NCBI GenBank assembly: GCA_030147435.1
Contig: JASKZX010000070.1
Span: forward strand, 1 to 12,419
Source of the DNA: Savagea sp.
GTDB taxonomy: Bacteria; Bacillota; Bacilli; Bacillales_A; Planococcaceae
Reading direction: 5' to 3'
Length of the DNA stretch: 12,419 nt
Shown: piece by piece, positions 7,561 through 12,419 of the stretch
Layout: every line of letters begins with the position of its first letter
How positions within the stretch are numbered: position 1 is the first letter of the stretch
The notes under the pieces: generated by a model
Database searches by the model: none
What the model was told of the DNA's origin: nothing
What the model saw: the letters and a program-made list of their open reading frames with translations, nothing else
Position numbers and translations under genes: made by a program

Positions 7561-8580
7561 TTATTTTGCTTCAGGTGGAACGAGTTCATCTGGAATTTCA
7601 AGTCCTACTTCTTTGAAGTATTTGTAAGCGCCTACATGAAGCGGTGCTGGTAATCCATCTAAAGCTGTTTCTAGAGTCATTTCTTTTGCAGATTCGTGTA
7701 CATCATACATAAAGTCTAAATTTTCAAATAATGTTTTCGTTAAAAGATAAACAGTCTCTTCATCTAAATCAATAGAAGCGACTAATAAGTTTGGTTGAGC
7801 AATTGTTTCGATAGGTTCTGTTTGCTTAGGATATGTGTTAGGTTCAATTGTATAACGATACCAAGCATTGTGAACTTTATTAATATTTTCTAATTGTTCG
7901 TCAGTAACATTAAGAACAGAGGCAGGTACGCCGCTAGCATACATATCTGTTACTGCAGCAACAGGAGCTCCTGCAGGTAAAGAACCTCCATCTAAACGAC
8001 CATCTCGAATAGCGGATATAGTATCATCGTAACCTAAATATTCGGGCTTAATATCTTTTTTTGTCATTCCCATACCTTCCATCATGACGAGGGTAGATTG
8101 TTCAGTACCACTTGCTTGCGGACCGACAGAGAATGAAGTTCCTTTGATATCTTCAATTGTTCCAGTTTTAATTTTATCGTTCATTAAAACGAAATGTTCA
8201 ACGTTTGACCAAATCATTGATACGGAACGAAGATCTTTGTAAGGATTTCCTTCGAAGCTACCAGAACCTTCATAAGCTTGTGCCCCAACGAGTCCTTGAA
8301 TAATTGACAAATGAGCTTCATTCTTTTTCATGAGGTCAATGTTTTCAAGAGAACCTGCTGAAGCTTGTCCACTCGCTTGGATCCCTTCTTTTTCTAATTC
8401 TTTCGTCCATAAGTTTCCTAATCCAACTCCAATAGGATAATATGTACCTCCAGTTGAAGCTGTTGCAATAGTTAAAAATTGTTTTTTGTTACCATCCCCA
8501 TTGGTACCGCTTTCATTTGAGCACGCATAAAAAGAAAATGCGAGAACTAATATTGAAAGCGTTAACAAAATTCTTTTCAT
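7561..8580 (-). CDS. TAXI family TRAP transporter solute-binding lipoprotein
   Basis: This 339-residue extracytoplasmic binding protein starts with a lipoprotein signal peptide (MKRILLTLSILVLAFSFYAC). Cys20 would be lipidated and anchor it to the outer face of the membrane. The TAXI signature TASTGGTYYPIGVGLGNLW follows at about residues 39-57, and the rest (for example GPQASGTEQSTL and GRLDGGSLPAGAP) is typical of the TAXI/NMT1-like fold. TAXI proteins bind organic acids; reported ligands of the family, as I recall, include glutamate and 2-oxoglutarate, which would fit a five-carbon hydroxy acid here. The start is the ATG at 8580, because AAAAGGGGTG lies upstream at good spacing; the GTG at 8589 overlaps that site. 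It is the first gene of the operon and lies just behind the operator-controlled promoter. The residue two before Cys20 is Tyr, unusual for a lipobox but tolerable. Confidence 0.92.
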   Translation of the reverse strand: MKRILLTLSILVLAFSFYACSNESGTNGDGNKKQFLTIATASTGGTYYPIGVGLGNLWTKELEKEGIQASGQASAGSLENIDLMKKNEAHLSIIQGLVGAQAYEGSGSFEGNPYKDLRSVSMIWSNVEHFVLMNDKIKTGTIEDIKGTSFSVGPQASGTEQSTLVMMEGMGMTKKDIKPEYLGYDDTISAIRDGRLDGGSLPAGAPVAAVTDMYASGVPASVLNVTDEQLENINKVHNAWYRYTIEPNTYPKQTEPIETIAQPNLLVASIDLDEETVYLLTKTLFENLDFMYDVHESAKEMTLETALDGLPAPLHVGAYKYFKEVGLEIPDELVPPEAK

Positions 8581-8629
8581 TTTAAGCACCCCTTTTATTT
8601 TGTGAAAGTTAAATAAATTTATAAATCAC

Positions 8630-8658
8630 ACTATATCAAGAAAAAAGTTGTATGACAA
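8630..8658 (-). promoter_or_regulatory. sigma-A promoter of the TRAP/hydroxy-acid oxidase operon
   Basis: On the minus strand, TTGTCA (8653-8658) and TATAGT (8630-8635) are 17 bp apart and each differs from consensus at one base. A TG one base upstream of the -10 (8637-8638) makes it an extended -10 promoter. Transcription would start near 8623, giving a leader of about 43 nt before the ATG at 8580. Confidence 0.8.
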
Positions 8659-8660
8659 CT
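8646..8660. promoter_or_regulatory. probable GntR (FadR-type) operator
   Basis: AGTTGTATGACAACT is a perfect palindrome with a 3-nt centre. Its core TTGTATGACAA fits the FadR-subfamily operator pattern TNGTNNNACNA at every fixed position. It covers the -35 box of the operon promoter, so a bound repressor would exclude RNA polymerase. The FadR-type regulator encoded in the same operon is the obvious ligand; binding itself is inferred. Confidence 0.78.
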
Positions 8661-8721
8661 ATTTTTTCAATAAATGGGTAAAAAATACAAGTCGTAAGAA
8701 AGATTTTAAAGAAATAGAATA

Positions 8722-8762
8722 AAAAAAGAAGCAAATCGCGCGTTGCGGTTTGCTTCTTTTTT
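8722..8762. terminator. bidirectional terminator downstream of the small membrane protein gene
   Basis: A 14-bp A/T-flanked stem (8722-8735 with 8749-8762, core GAAGCAAA/TTTGCTTC) extends through a wobble pair into CGC/GCG and closes on a 5-nt loop. On the minus strand it ends in a T tract and terminates the pair at 8761-10319. The stop codon of the 75-residue gene lies in the stem. It also insulates the catabolic operon promoter from read-through. Confidence 0.88.
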
Positions 8763-8988
8763 AATCGTTCCATTTTTTTAAAAGGAGTCCGAATCCAATC
8801 GAGAAAAAAGCGAGACAAGCAGTATGGTGAAAGATGAAGTCTCCGATCATCACAAGTCGGTCACCGAACTGCCCACCTATGAGGAGTCCTGTTACAAATA
8901 ATCCCGTGACGAATAAAGCGATCATAAAGAGGGAAAGGACTGATAGACGAAAAAGCCAGAAAATCGATGTATGAATTGTCTTTTTCAT
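8761..8988 (-). CDS. small membrane protein paired with the DctM-like gene
   Basis: This 75-residue protein has a basic N-terminus (MKKTIHTS), one long or two adjacent hydrophobic stretches (about residues 9-38), a short polar turn GGQFGDR (39-45), and another membrane helix (about 46-69) ending in KKWND. I do not recognise the family. It has a strong AAAGGAGG ribosome binding site touching the stop codon of the DctM-like gene upstream, so the two are co-transcribed and probably co-translated. It is much smaller than a normal TRAP small subunit (DctQ, about 150-170 residues, four helices), but its place beside a large-subunit-like protein suggests a partner role. That is inference from position only. 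Confidence 0.8.
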   Translation of the reverse strand: MKKTIHTSIFWLFRLSVLSLFMIALFVTGLFVTGLLIGGQFGDRLVMIGDFIFHHTACLAFFSIGFGLLLKKWND

Positions 8989-9002
8989 AGACTTCCTCCT
9001 TT

Positions 9003-10319
9003 CTAATGAAAAATAACGAATAAACTAACGAGTAGTAATAAATGTGTGCCGAACCAAAAGAGAGTCATTTTTGATGACTGAAAGAGTTCTTCGTACGCAT
9101 TTGTTTGGATCGACCAGAGTCCCATCATTCCTTCGATACTTCCTGTAAAAGCGGGAAGTAAAGTTGCAAGTGTCCAAGCATTCCAACCGAAAGTATCTGC
9201 TAAGACGATCCACGTTCCACCGAACAATGTGACAGCAATCGGTCCTGGAAAAATCATAGCGACGATAACAATTGATAATAAGACGAATAAGATTCCGAGT
9301 TGATCATCGAAAGTAGTCGCCCATTGAATCAGTTCTTCTTTCGCATCGAGTCGAATAAACAACTCTAAACTGATACAAGCAAAATACGTCATAATAGATG
9401 CGGGAATAATCGCGAGCATTGCATCTTCGAGTAAATGAACGAGTTGCCGCATACGTCGCTTTTTTGGAACAAATCGTTGATTAATAAGTAAAACGTAAAA
9501 AATCGCAAAGATTGGCGCAAACATTAAAATACGAAAGGATAGTTGCGCTTGTGCTTCAGGAGTAATCCGCTTGGCAATCCACGGAGCAGCAAATGCATCG
9601 AATGCGATCGGTAAAAAAATAAGGATAGGAACGAATAAGACGAGCCACGTTCCTCGCCACTTTTTCTCAAGAGGCATCGGCTGAGGAGAGGAAAGGTCAA
9701 TTCGATGAAGGCGATACATCAAACGAAGTGAAAGCCAACGATGGATAAAAAAGAGCACACCAAGACCGTAAGCGATGATCCACCATTCGCTCACTGTAAA
9801 TTCATGAGGATATAAATAGTTGTAAACAGCATAAGTTAACGAAATAATACCTGCGGGTGGTAAAATATGAGCTAAGACACTAACTGCGATCGTCGAATTT
9901 TTCGTAAAAGCGGGTGATACGTGATGCATCGTTTGCCACTTACGTATTTTAGGCTCAGTAATTCGAACATTGTTTTCAGCAGCACCTGAAATGCTCGCCA
10001 TAAATGTTTGAGCGACTAATGGGAAAAACGTCTGCCATTTTGGAGACTTATGAAAGTAGTTTGAGCCGAATAAGTACGCTTGTTCAAAGACGTATAGGCG
10101 TTCAAAAATAGCACCTGCTAAAAGATATAACACGATTGCATGAAAGACAGGGCTAGAAATAGGTGCAAAAAAGCTGTCGATCACTTGCTCAAATGGTGCA
10201 AAGATAAGAAATATGAGAAAAACAGCGAGCATTCCTTCAACAGCACTTCGCTTCCATACATTTGTACTCAGAAAGAAAACAATGAAACTGACAAAAAGAA
10301 TTGTTAAAAATAATGGCAT
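9003..10319 (-). CDS. divergent TRAP large-permease (DctM)-like membrane protein
   Basis: This 438-residue protein is almost wholly hydrophobic, with roughly 11-12 membrane segments, the size of a DctM subunit (about 425). Two regions recall DctM. SISGAAENN (residues 109-117), followed by HILPPAG (141-147), matches the spacing of the SGSS...A and PPS signatures in the first half. IFPGPIAVTLFGG sits where the second-half membrane motif is expected. The fit is loose and key residues differ, so it may be another member of the ion-transporter superfamily. No binding protein or normal small subunit is encoded nearby; the 75-residue gene follows directly. The start is the ATG at 10319, preceded by AAAGAGGTG at good spacing; the ATG at 10337 has no ribosome binding site. 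A promoter with a perfect TATAAT lies about 52 bp upstream. The substrate is unknown. Confidence 0.75.
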   Translation of the reverse strand: MPLFLTILFVSFIVFFLSTNVWKRSAVEGMLAVFLIFLIFAPFEQVIDSFFAPISSPVFHAIVLYLLAGAIFERLYVFEQAYLFGSNYFHKSPKWQTFFPLVAQTFMASISGAAENNVRITEPKIRKWQTMHHVSPAFTKNSTIAVSVLAHILPPAGIISLTYAVYNYLYPHEFTVSEWWIIAYGLGVLFFIHRWLSLRLMYRLHRIDLSSPQPMPLEKKWRGTWLVLFVPILIFLPIAFDAFAAPWIAKRITPEAQAQLSFRILMFAPIFAIFYVLLINQRFVPKKRRMRQLVHLLEDAMLAIIPASIMTYFACISLELFIRLDAKEELIQWATTFDDQLGILFVLLSIVIVAMIFPGPIAVTLFGGTWIVLADTFGWNAWTLATLLPAFTGSIEGMMGLWSIQTNAYEELFQSSKMTLFWFGTHLLLLVSLFVIFH

Positions 10320-10359
10320 GATAGTCACCTCTTTCATTTTATTGCTATCAGCATAATTG

Positions 10360-10391
10360 TTTTCAATTCAAATTATAACGACTATTGAAAA
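10360..10391. repeat. inverted repeat centred on the -10 box of the DctM-like gene promoter
   Basis: TTTTCAAT (10360-10367) and ATTGAAAA (10384-10391) are perfect inverted copies separated by 16 nt. Their centre falls within one base of the centre of the TATAAT box at 10372-10377. The half-sites are about 24 bp apart, so a dimer could contact both on nearly the same face. It may be an operator for the divergent pair, or chance in AT-rich DNA. Confidence 0.4.
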
Positions 10392-10400
10392 AGAACACAA
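10372..10400 (-). promoter_or_regulatory. promoter of the DctM-like gene
   Basis: On the minus strand a perfect TATAAT (10372-10377) lies 17 bp from TTGTGT (10395-10400), a weak -35 with only its first three bases matching. The position suits a leader of about 45 nt before the ATG at 10319. No equally good promoter is visible on the other strand for the rhodanese gene. Confidence 0.6.
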
Positions 10401-10418
10401 AAGAAAGAAGTGGAAAAA

Positions 10419-10733
10419 ATGTATATTCAAGAGTTATCTACCGATGAAATAAAAGAATTGATTGAAGATGGTGCACCAGTGACGATTATCGATGTACGAG
10501 AGACAGAAGAGTTAGAAACGGGAACGATACCTGAAGCGATTCATATTCCGATTGGTGAGATTCCTTTTCATATTGATGCTTTACCGACGGAAGCATTATA
10601 TATTATTATTTGTCGCGCTGGGAACCGCAGCGGACGTGTCACCGCTTACTTAGAAAGCAAAGGATTTCAGGCGATCAATATGGCAGGAGGAATGCTTGAA
10701 TGGCATGGAGAAAAAGAATATCGTTACAAATAA
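10419..10733 (+). CDS. single-domain rhodanese-like protein
   Basis: This 104-residue cytoplasmic protein is one rhodanese domain. It shows the structural motif IIDVRE (23-28), the acidic GTIPEAIHIP segment (35-44), the active-site loop CRAGNRSG with catalytic Cys65 (65-72), and the closing GG.LEWHG segment (90-96). Rhodaneses of this size carry a persulfide on the loop cysteine and pass sulfur to cyanide, thiols or a partner protein. The six-residue loop and intact cysteine suggest an active sulfurtransferase. I chose the ATG at 10419, with AGAAGTGG as a modest ribosome binding site; the GTG at 10410 is an alternative. It is divergent from the DctM-like gene and upstream of the SalA-like gene, but that gene has its own promoter. 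No specific partner is indicated. Confidence 0.88.
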   Translation: MYIQELSTDEIKELIEDGAPVTIIDVRETEELETGTIPEAIHIPIGEIPFHIDALPTEALYIIICRAGNRSGRVTAYLESKGFQAINMAGGMLEWHGEKEYRYK

Positions 10734-10786
10734 TGAAAATCATTGAAAATCAAGTAAGCAGAGAACGTTAAATGATGAACATACTG

Positions 10787-10795
10787 TGATATACT
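10787..10795 (+). promoter_or_regulatory. extended -10 promoter of the SalA-like gene
   Basis: TGATATACT gives a TGn extension followed by TATACT at 10790-10795, one base from consensus. The -35 region is weak (TTAAAT at 10768-10773, 16 bp away). Transcription would start near 10802, about 30 nt before the GTG start codon. Confidence 0.6.
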
Positions 10796-10832
10796 GAGGA
10801 AGAAAAACAAAACGTTAAGGAGTTGTCGATTC

Positions 10833-12173
10833 GTGATAAATGAACAACGTGTGCGTGAAGTAGTAGGCGCATTAGAAGATCCCTTATTACATAAAACTTT
10901 GGCAGAAACTGACGGTGTGAAAGAAGTAACGATCGAAGATGGCATCGTTCGTATTACAATTGCTTCAGCAGTTACAGGGAAGCCAGAACAATTAGAGTTT
11001 CAAACATTAGTCGTTGATACGATTAAAGAAGCAGGGGCGGATGCAGTTTTAATTAATTTCGTTCCATCAGATGCATCAAGTACAGAAGAAGAAAAAGAAG
11101 AAGCAAGCATTACAGAAGAAAAAGTGCGTGAAGTAGTAGGAGCACTAGAAGATCCATTTTTACGTAAGCCGTTAAAAGAAACAGGTGGTTTATTAGAAGT
11201 ATCTCTTAAACCTGAAAAAGCACACGTAAGCGTAAAAGTGGCGATCGTTGCAACAGGAACGCCAGAACAAATGGAACTTCAAATGGAAATTGTTGATGTC
11301 GTTAAAGCAGCAGGAGCGCGTACAGTCGGTATTCGCTTTGAAGAATTGCCGAAAGAAACATTAGAAAGTTTCCGCGAAGAAGCAGCAGCACATGAAGAAG
11401 ATCTTGATCTTTTATCACCATTACGTGATTTAGATTTCATCTCAATTGCATCAGGTAAAGGTGGAGTAGGAAAATCAACGGTTTCTGTTAACTTAGCGGT
11501 TGCTCTTGCACGTAAAGGGAAAAAAGTCGGTTTAATTGACGCAGATATTTACGGCTTCAGTGTTCCAGATATGATGGGTGTTGAAGATATGCCGACGATG
11601 AATGAGAAACAACAAATCGTTCCGGTCGAACGTAAAGGTGTAAAAGTCATTTCGATGGGCTTTTTCGTTGAAGAAAATGCACCTGTCATTTGGCGTGGAC
11701 CTTTACTCGGAAAAGTGTTAAACCAGTTCTTTAGTGAAGTAGATTGGGGAGATCTCGACTATTTACTTCTCGACTTACCACCAGGTACAGGAGACGTAGC
11801 ACTCGATGTTCACCAAATGCTGCCCGCATCAAAAGAAATTATCGTAACGACACCACACCCAACAGCGGCATTCGTTGCAGCTCGTGCAGGTGCGATGGCT
11901 TTACAAACAGACCATGAAATTTTAGGAGTTATTGAAAATATGTCATGGTTTGAATCAAAAGAGACTGGAAATAAAGAGTACGTCTTCGGCCAAGGTGGCG
12001 GTGTGAAACTTGCAGAAGAGTTACGTACAGATTTACTCGGACAAATTCCACTCGGACAACCAGATTGGGACGCAGAAGATTTTGCACCTTCTATTTATGA
12101 ACCTTCACATCCAATCGGTCAAATTTATGATGAGATTGCTGATCAAGTAATTGAAAAAACAGGACGTGCTTAA
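10833..12173 (+). CDS. salA: Mrp/NBP35-family P-loop ATPase, SalA-like, with tandem DUF59 domains
   Basis: This 446-residue protein is longer than the roughly 350 residues of B. subtilis SalA. It has two tandem MIP18/DUF59 domains (about 1-79 and 92-172) joined by an acidic linker (STEEEKEEA), then the ATPase. The deviant Walker A SGKGGVGKST is at 207-216, DADIYG at 236-241, and DLPPGTGD at 314-321. Near residues 370-387 it reads NMSWFESKETGNKEYVFG, where iron-sulfur carriers of this family have a CPxC pair. The cysteines are absent, as I recall is also true of SalA. SalA in B. subtilis represses scoC; a general iron-sulfur role is therefore doubtful. The second DUF59 copy looks like the usual SalA domain, and the first is the extra one. 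The start is GTG at 10833 with AAGGAG (10817-10822) 10 nt upstream; no in-frame ATG is near. A terminator follows immediately, so it is monocistronic. Confidence 0.85.
   Translation: MINEQRVREVVGALEDPLLHKTLAETDGVKEVTIEDGIVRITIASAVTGKPEQLEFQTLVVDTIKEAGADAVLINFVPSDASSTEEEKEEASITEEKVREVVGALEDPFLRKPLKETGGLLEVSLKPEKAHVSVKVAIVATGTPEQMELQMEIVDVVKAAGARTVGIRFEELPKETLESFREEAAAHEEDLDLLSPLRDLDFISIASGKGGVGKSTVSVNLAVALARKGKKVGLIDADIYGFSVPDMMGVEDMPTMNEKQQIVPVERKGVKVISMGFFVEENAPVIWRGPLLGKVLNQFFSEVDWGDLDYLLLDLPPGTGDVALDVHQMLPASKEIIVTTPHPTAAFVAARAGAMALQTDHEILGVIENMSWFESKETGNKEYVFGQGGGVKLAEELRTDLLGQIPLGQPDWDAEDFAPSIYEPSHPIGQIYDEIADQVIEKTGRA
10851..10883 (+). repeat. direct repeat, first copy (inside the first DUF59 domain)
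   Basis: These 33 bases encode VREVVGALEDP and match 11124-11156 at 30 positions. The rest of the two domains is clearly more diverged, so this patch is unusually alike at the DNA level. The copies are 273 bp apart and in the same frame, so recombination between them would delete exactly one domain length without breaking the frame. Confidence 0.8.
11124..11156 (+). repeat. direct repeat, second copy (inside the second DUF59 domain)
   Basis: This is the partner of 10851-10883. It encodes the same VREVVGALEDP at residues 98-108 and differs by three single-base changes, all in third codon positions, so they are silent. Confidence 0.8.
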
Positions 12174-12174
12174 T

Positions 12175-12214
12175 AAAAAGAACTCGGATTTTTTTAAAGT
12201 CCGAGTTCTTTTTT
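12175..12214 (+). terminator. intrinsic terminator of the SalA-like gene
   Basis: GAACTCGGA (12180-12188) pairs with TCCGAGTTC (12200-12208) and is followed by six T residues (12209-12214). Upstream A residues extend the pairing. It begins two bases after the stop codon. Confidence 0.93.
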
Positions 12215-12294
12215 GTGAAAAAAGGTCGGAAAAGGTGCATAACAATAAGGTTTTGATAACTTTAAAAAAGAATAAAAAAAGTTTAAAAAAAGCC

Positions 12295-12322
12295 TTGCAA
12301 TTTAAAAACACCATGCTATAAT
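12295..12322 (+). promoter_or_regulatory. strong promoter of the tRNA gene
   Basis: TTGCAA (12295-12300) and a perfect TATAAT (12317-12322) are 16 bp apart, with a TGC extension just before the -10 (12314-12316). Transcription would start near 12329-12330, about 28 nt before the tRNA. A run of A-rich sequence upstream (12260-12290) could act as an UP-like element. Confidence 0.82.
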
Positions 12323-12357
12323 AGGATATGTCTGAAACGGACAATCTATAAAATTAA

Positions 12358-12419
12358 TCCGCAGTAGCTCAGTGGTAGAGCCCTCGGCTGTTAACCGAGT
12401 AGTCGTAAGTTCGAATCTT
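12358..12419 (+). tRNA. tRNA-Asn (anticodon GTT), cut off by the window end
   Basis: The acceptor 5' strand TCCGCAG starts at 12358. A D arm (GCTCAGTGGTAGAGC) follows, then an anticodon stem CTCGG/CCGAG with loop CTGTTAA, so the anticodon is GTT (Asn). The T loop TTCGAAT is present. The last part of the T stem and the acceptor 3' strand lie outside the window. Because it has its own strong promoter, it may be the first gene of a longer tRNA cluster. Confidence 0.95.

Noticed and set aside
8590..8720. Carbon catabolite (cre) site upstream of the catabolic operon
   Set aside because: I looked for the TGWAANCGNTNWCA pattern and found no sequence with its central CG and both flanks.
8636..8818. 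Minus-strand 60-codon open frame around the terminator at 8722-8762
   Set aside because: It crosses the terminator stem and the promoter/operator of the operon and overlaps the better supported 75-residue gene in another frame.
11940..12000. Missing CPxC cysteine pair in the Mrp-family ATPase, which looks like loss of function
   Set aside because: From memory, B. subtilis SalA also lacks these cysteines and has a similar ESKETG-like stretch here, so it is a subfamily trait rather than damage.
12105..12344. Minus-strand open frame of 79 codons over the tRNA promoter
   Set aside because: It runs through a terminator and a strong promoter, is made of low-complexity Phe/Leu/Ser-rich sequence from A/T runs, and has no ribosome binding site.

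Overview
The window looks like the chromosome of a low-GC Gram-positive bacterium of the Bacillales type. Evidence for this is the strong AAGGAGG-like ribosome binding sites, sigma-A promoters with 16-17 bp spacers, a perfect 7-1-7 Fur box of the Bacillus kind, a lipoprotein substrate-binding protein, and an Mrp-family protein that resembles SalA of Bacillus subtilis. The genus cannot be fixed from this sequence. Coding density is high, and no insertion sequence, CRISPR array or phage gene is visible.

Layout. Positions 1-102 hold the 3' end of a gene, or a very small membrane protein. A Fur-box promoter then drives a nitroreductase (199-765, +), which converges on the large minus-strand operon across a nested bidirectional terminator (767-847). 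That operon runs from a promoter/operator at about 8660 down to 851. In transcription order it encodes a TAXI-type TRAP solute-binding lipoprotein, a fused TRAP permease, a FadR-type GntR regulator, a GlcD-like FAD oxidase, a GlcF-like iron-sulfur subunit and an LhgO-like FAD oxidase. A hairpin between the first two genes probably lowers expression of everything after the binding protein. A second bidirectional terminator (8722-8762) separates this operon from an upstream minus-strand pair: a divergent DctM-like membrane protein and a 75-residue membrane protein. Divergent from that pair are a single-domain rhodanese and then a SalA/Mrp-like ATPase with a duplicated N-terminal domain, a clear terminator, a strong promoter and a tRNA-Asn cut off by the window end.

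How it fits together. The central operon reads as a self-contained module for importing and oxidising a 2-hydroxy acid. The TRAP system would bring in the acid. LhgO would oxidise the L form at an FAD, and the GlcD/GlcF pair would oxidise the D form (or glycolate or lactate), passing electrons toward the quinone pool. The GntR protein would sense the acid or a product. A perfect palindrome fitting the FadR-subfamily operator pattern covers the -35 box of the promoter, which is strong physical support for control by the operon's own regulator. 2-hydroxyglutarate is the substrate I favour because of LhgO, but this is inference. The module also looks more AT-rich than the genes to its right, and it is bounded on both sides by bidirectional terminators, as an acquired cassette might be.

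The other notable item is the SalA-like protein, which carries two tandem MIP18/DUF59 domains where the B. subtilis protein, as I recall it, has one.
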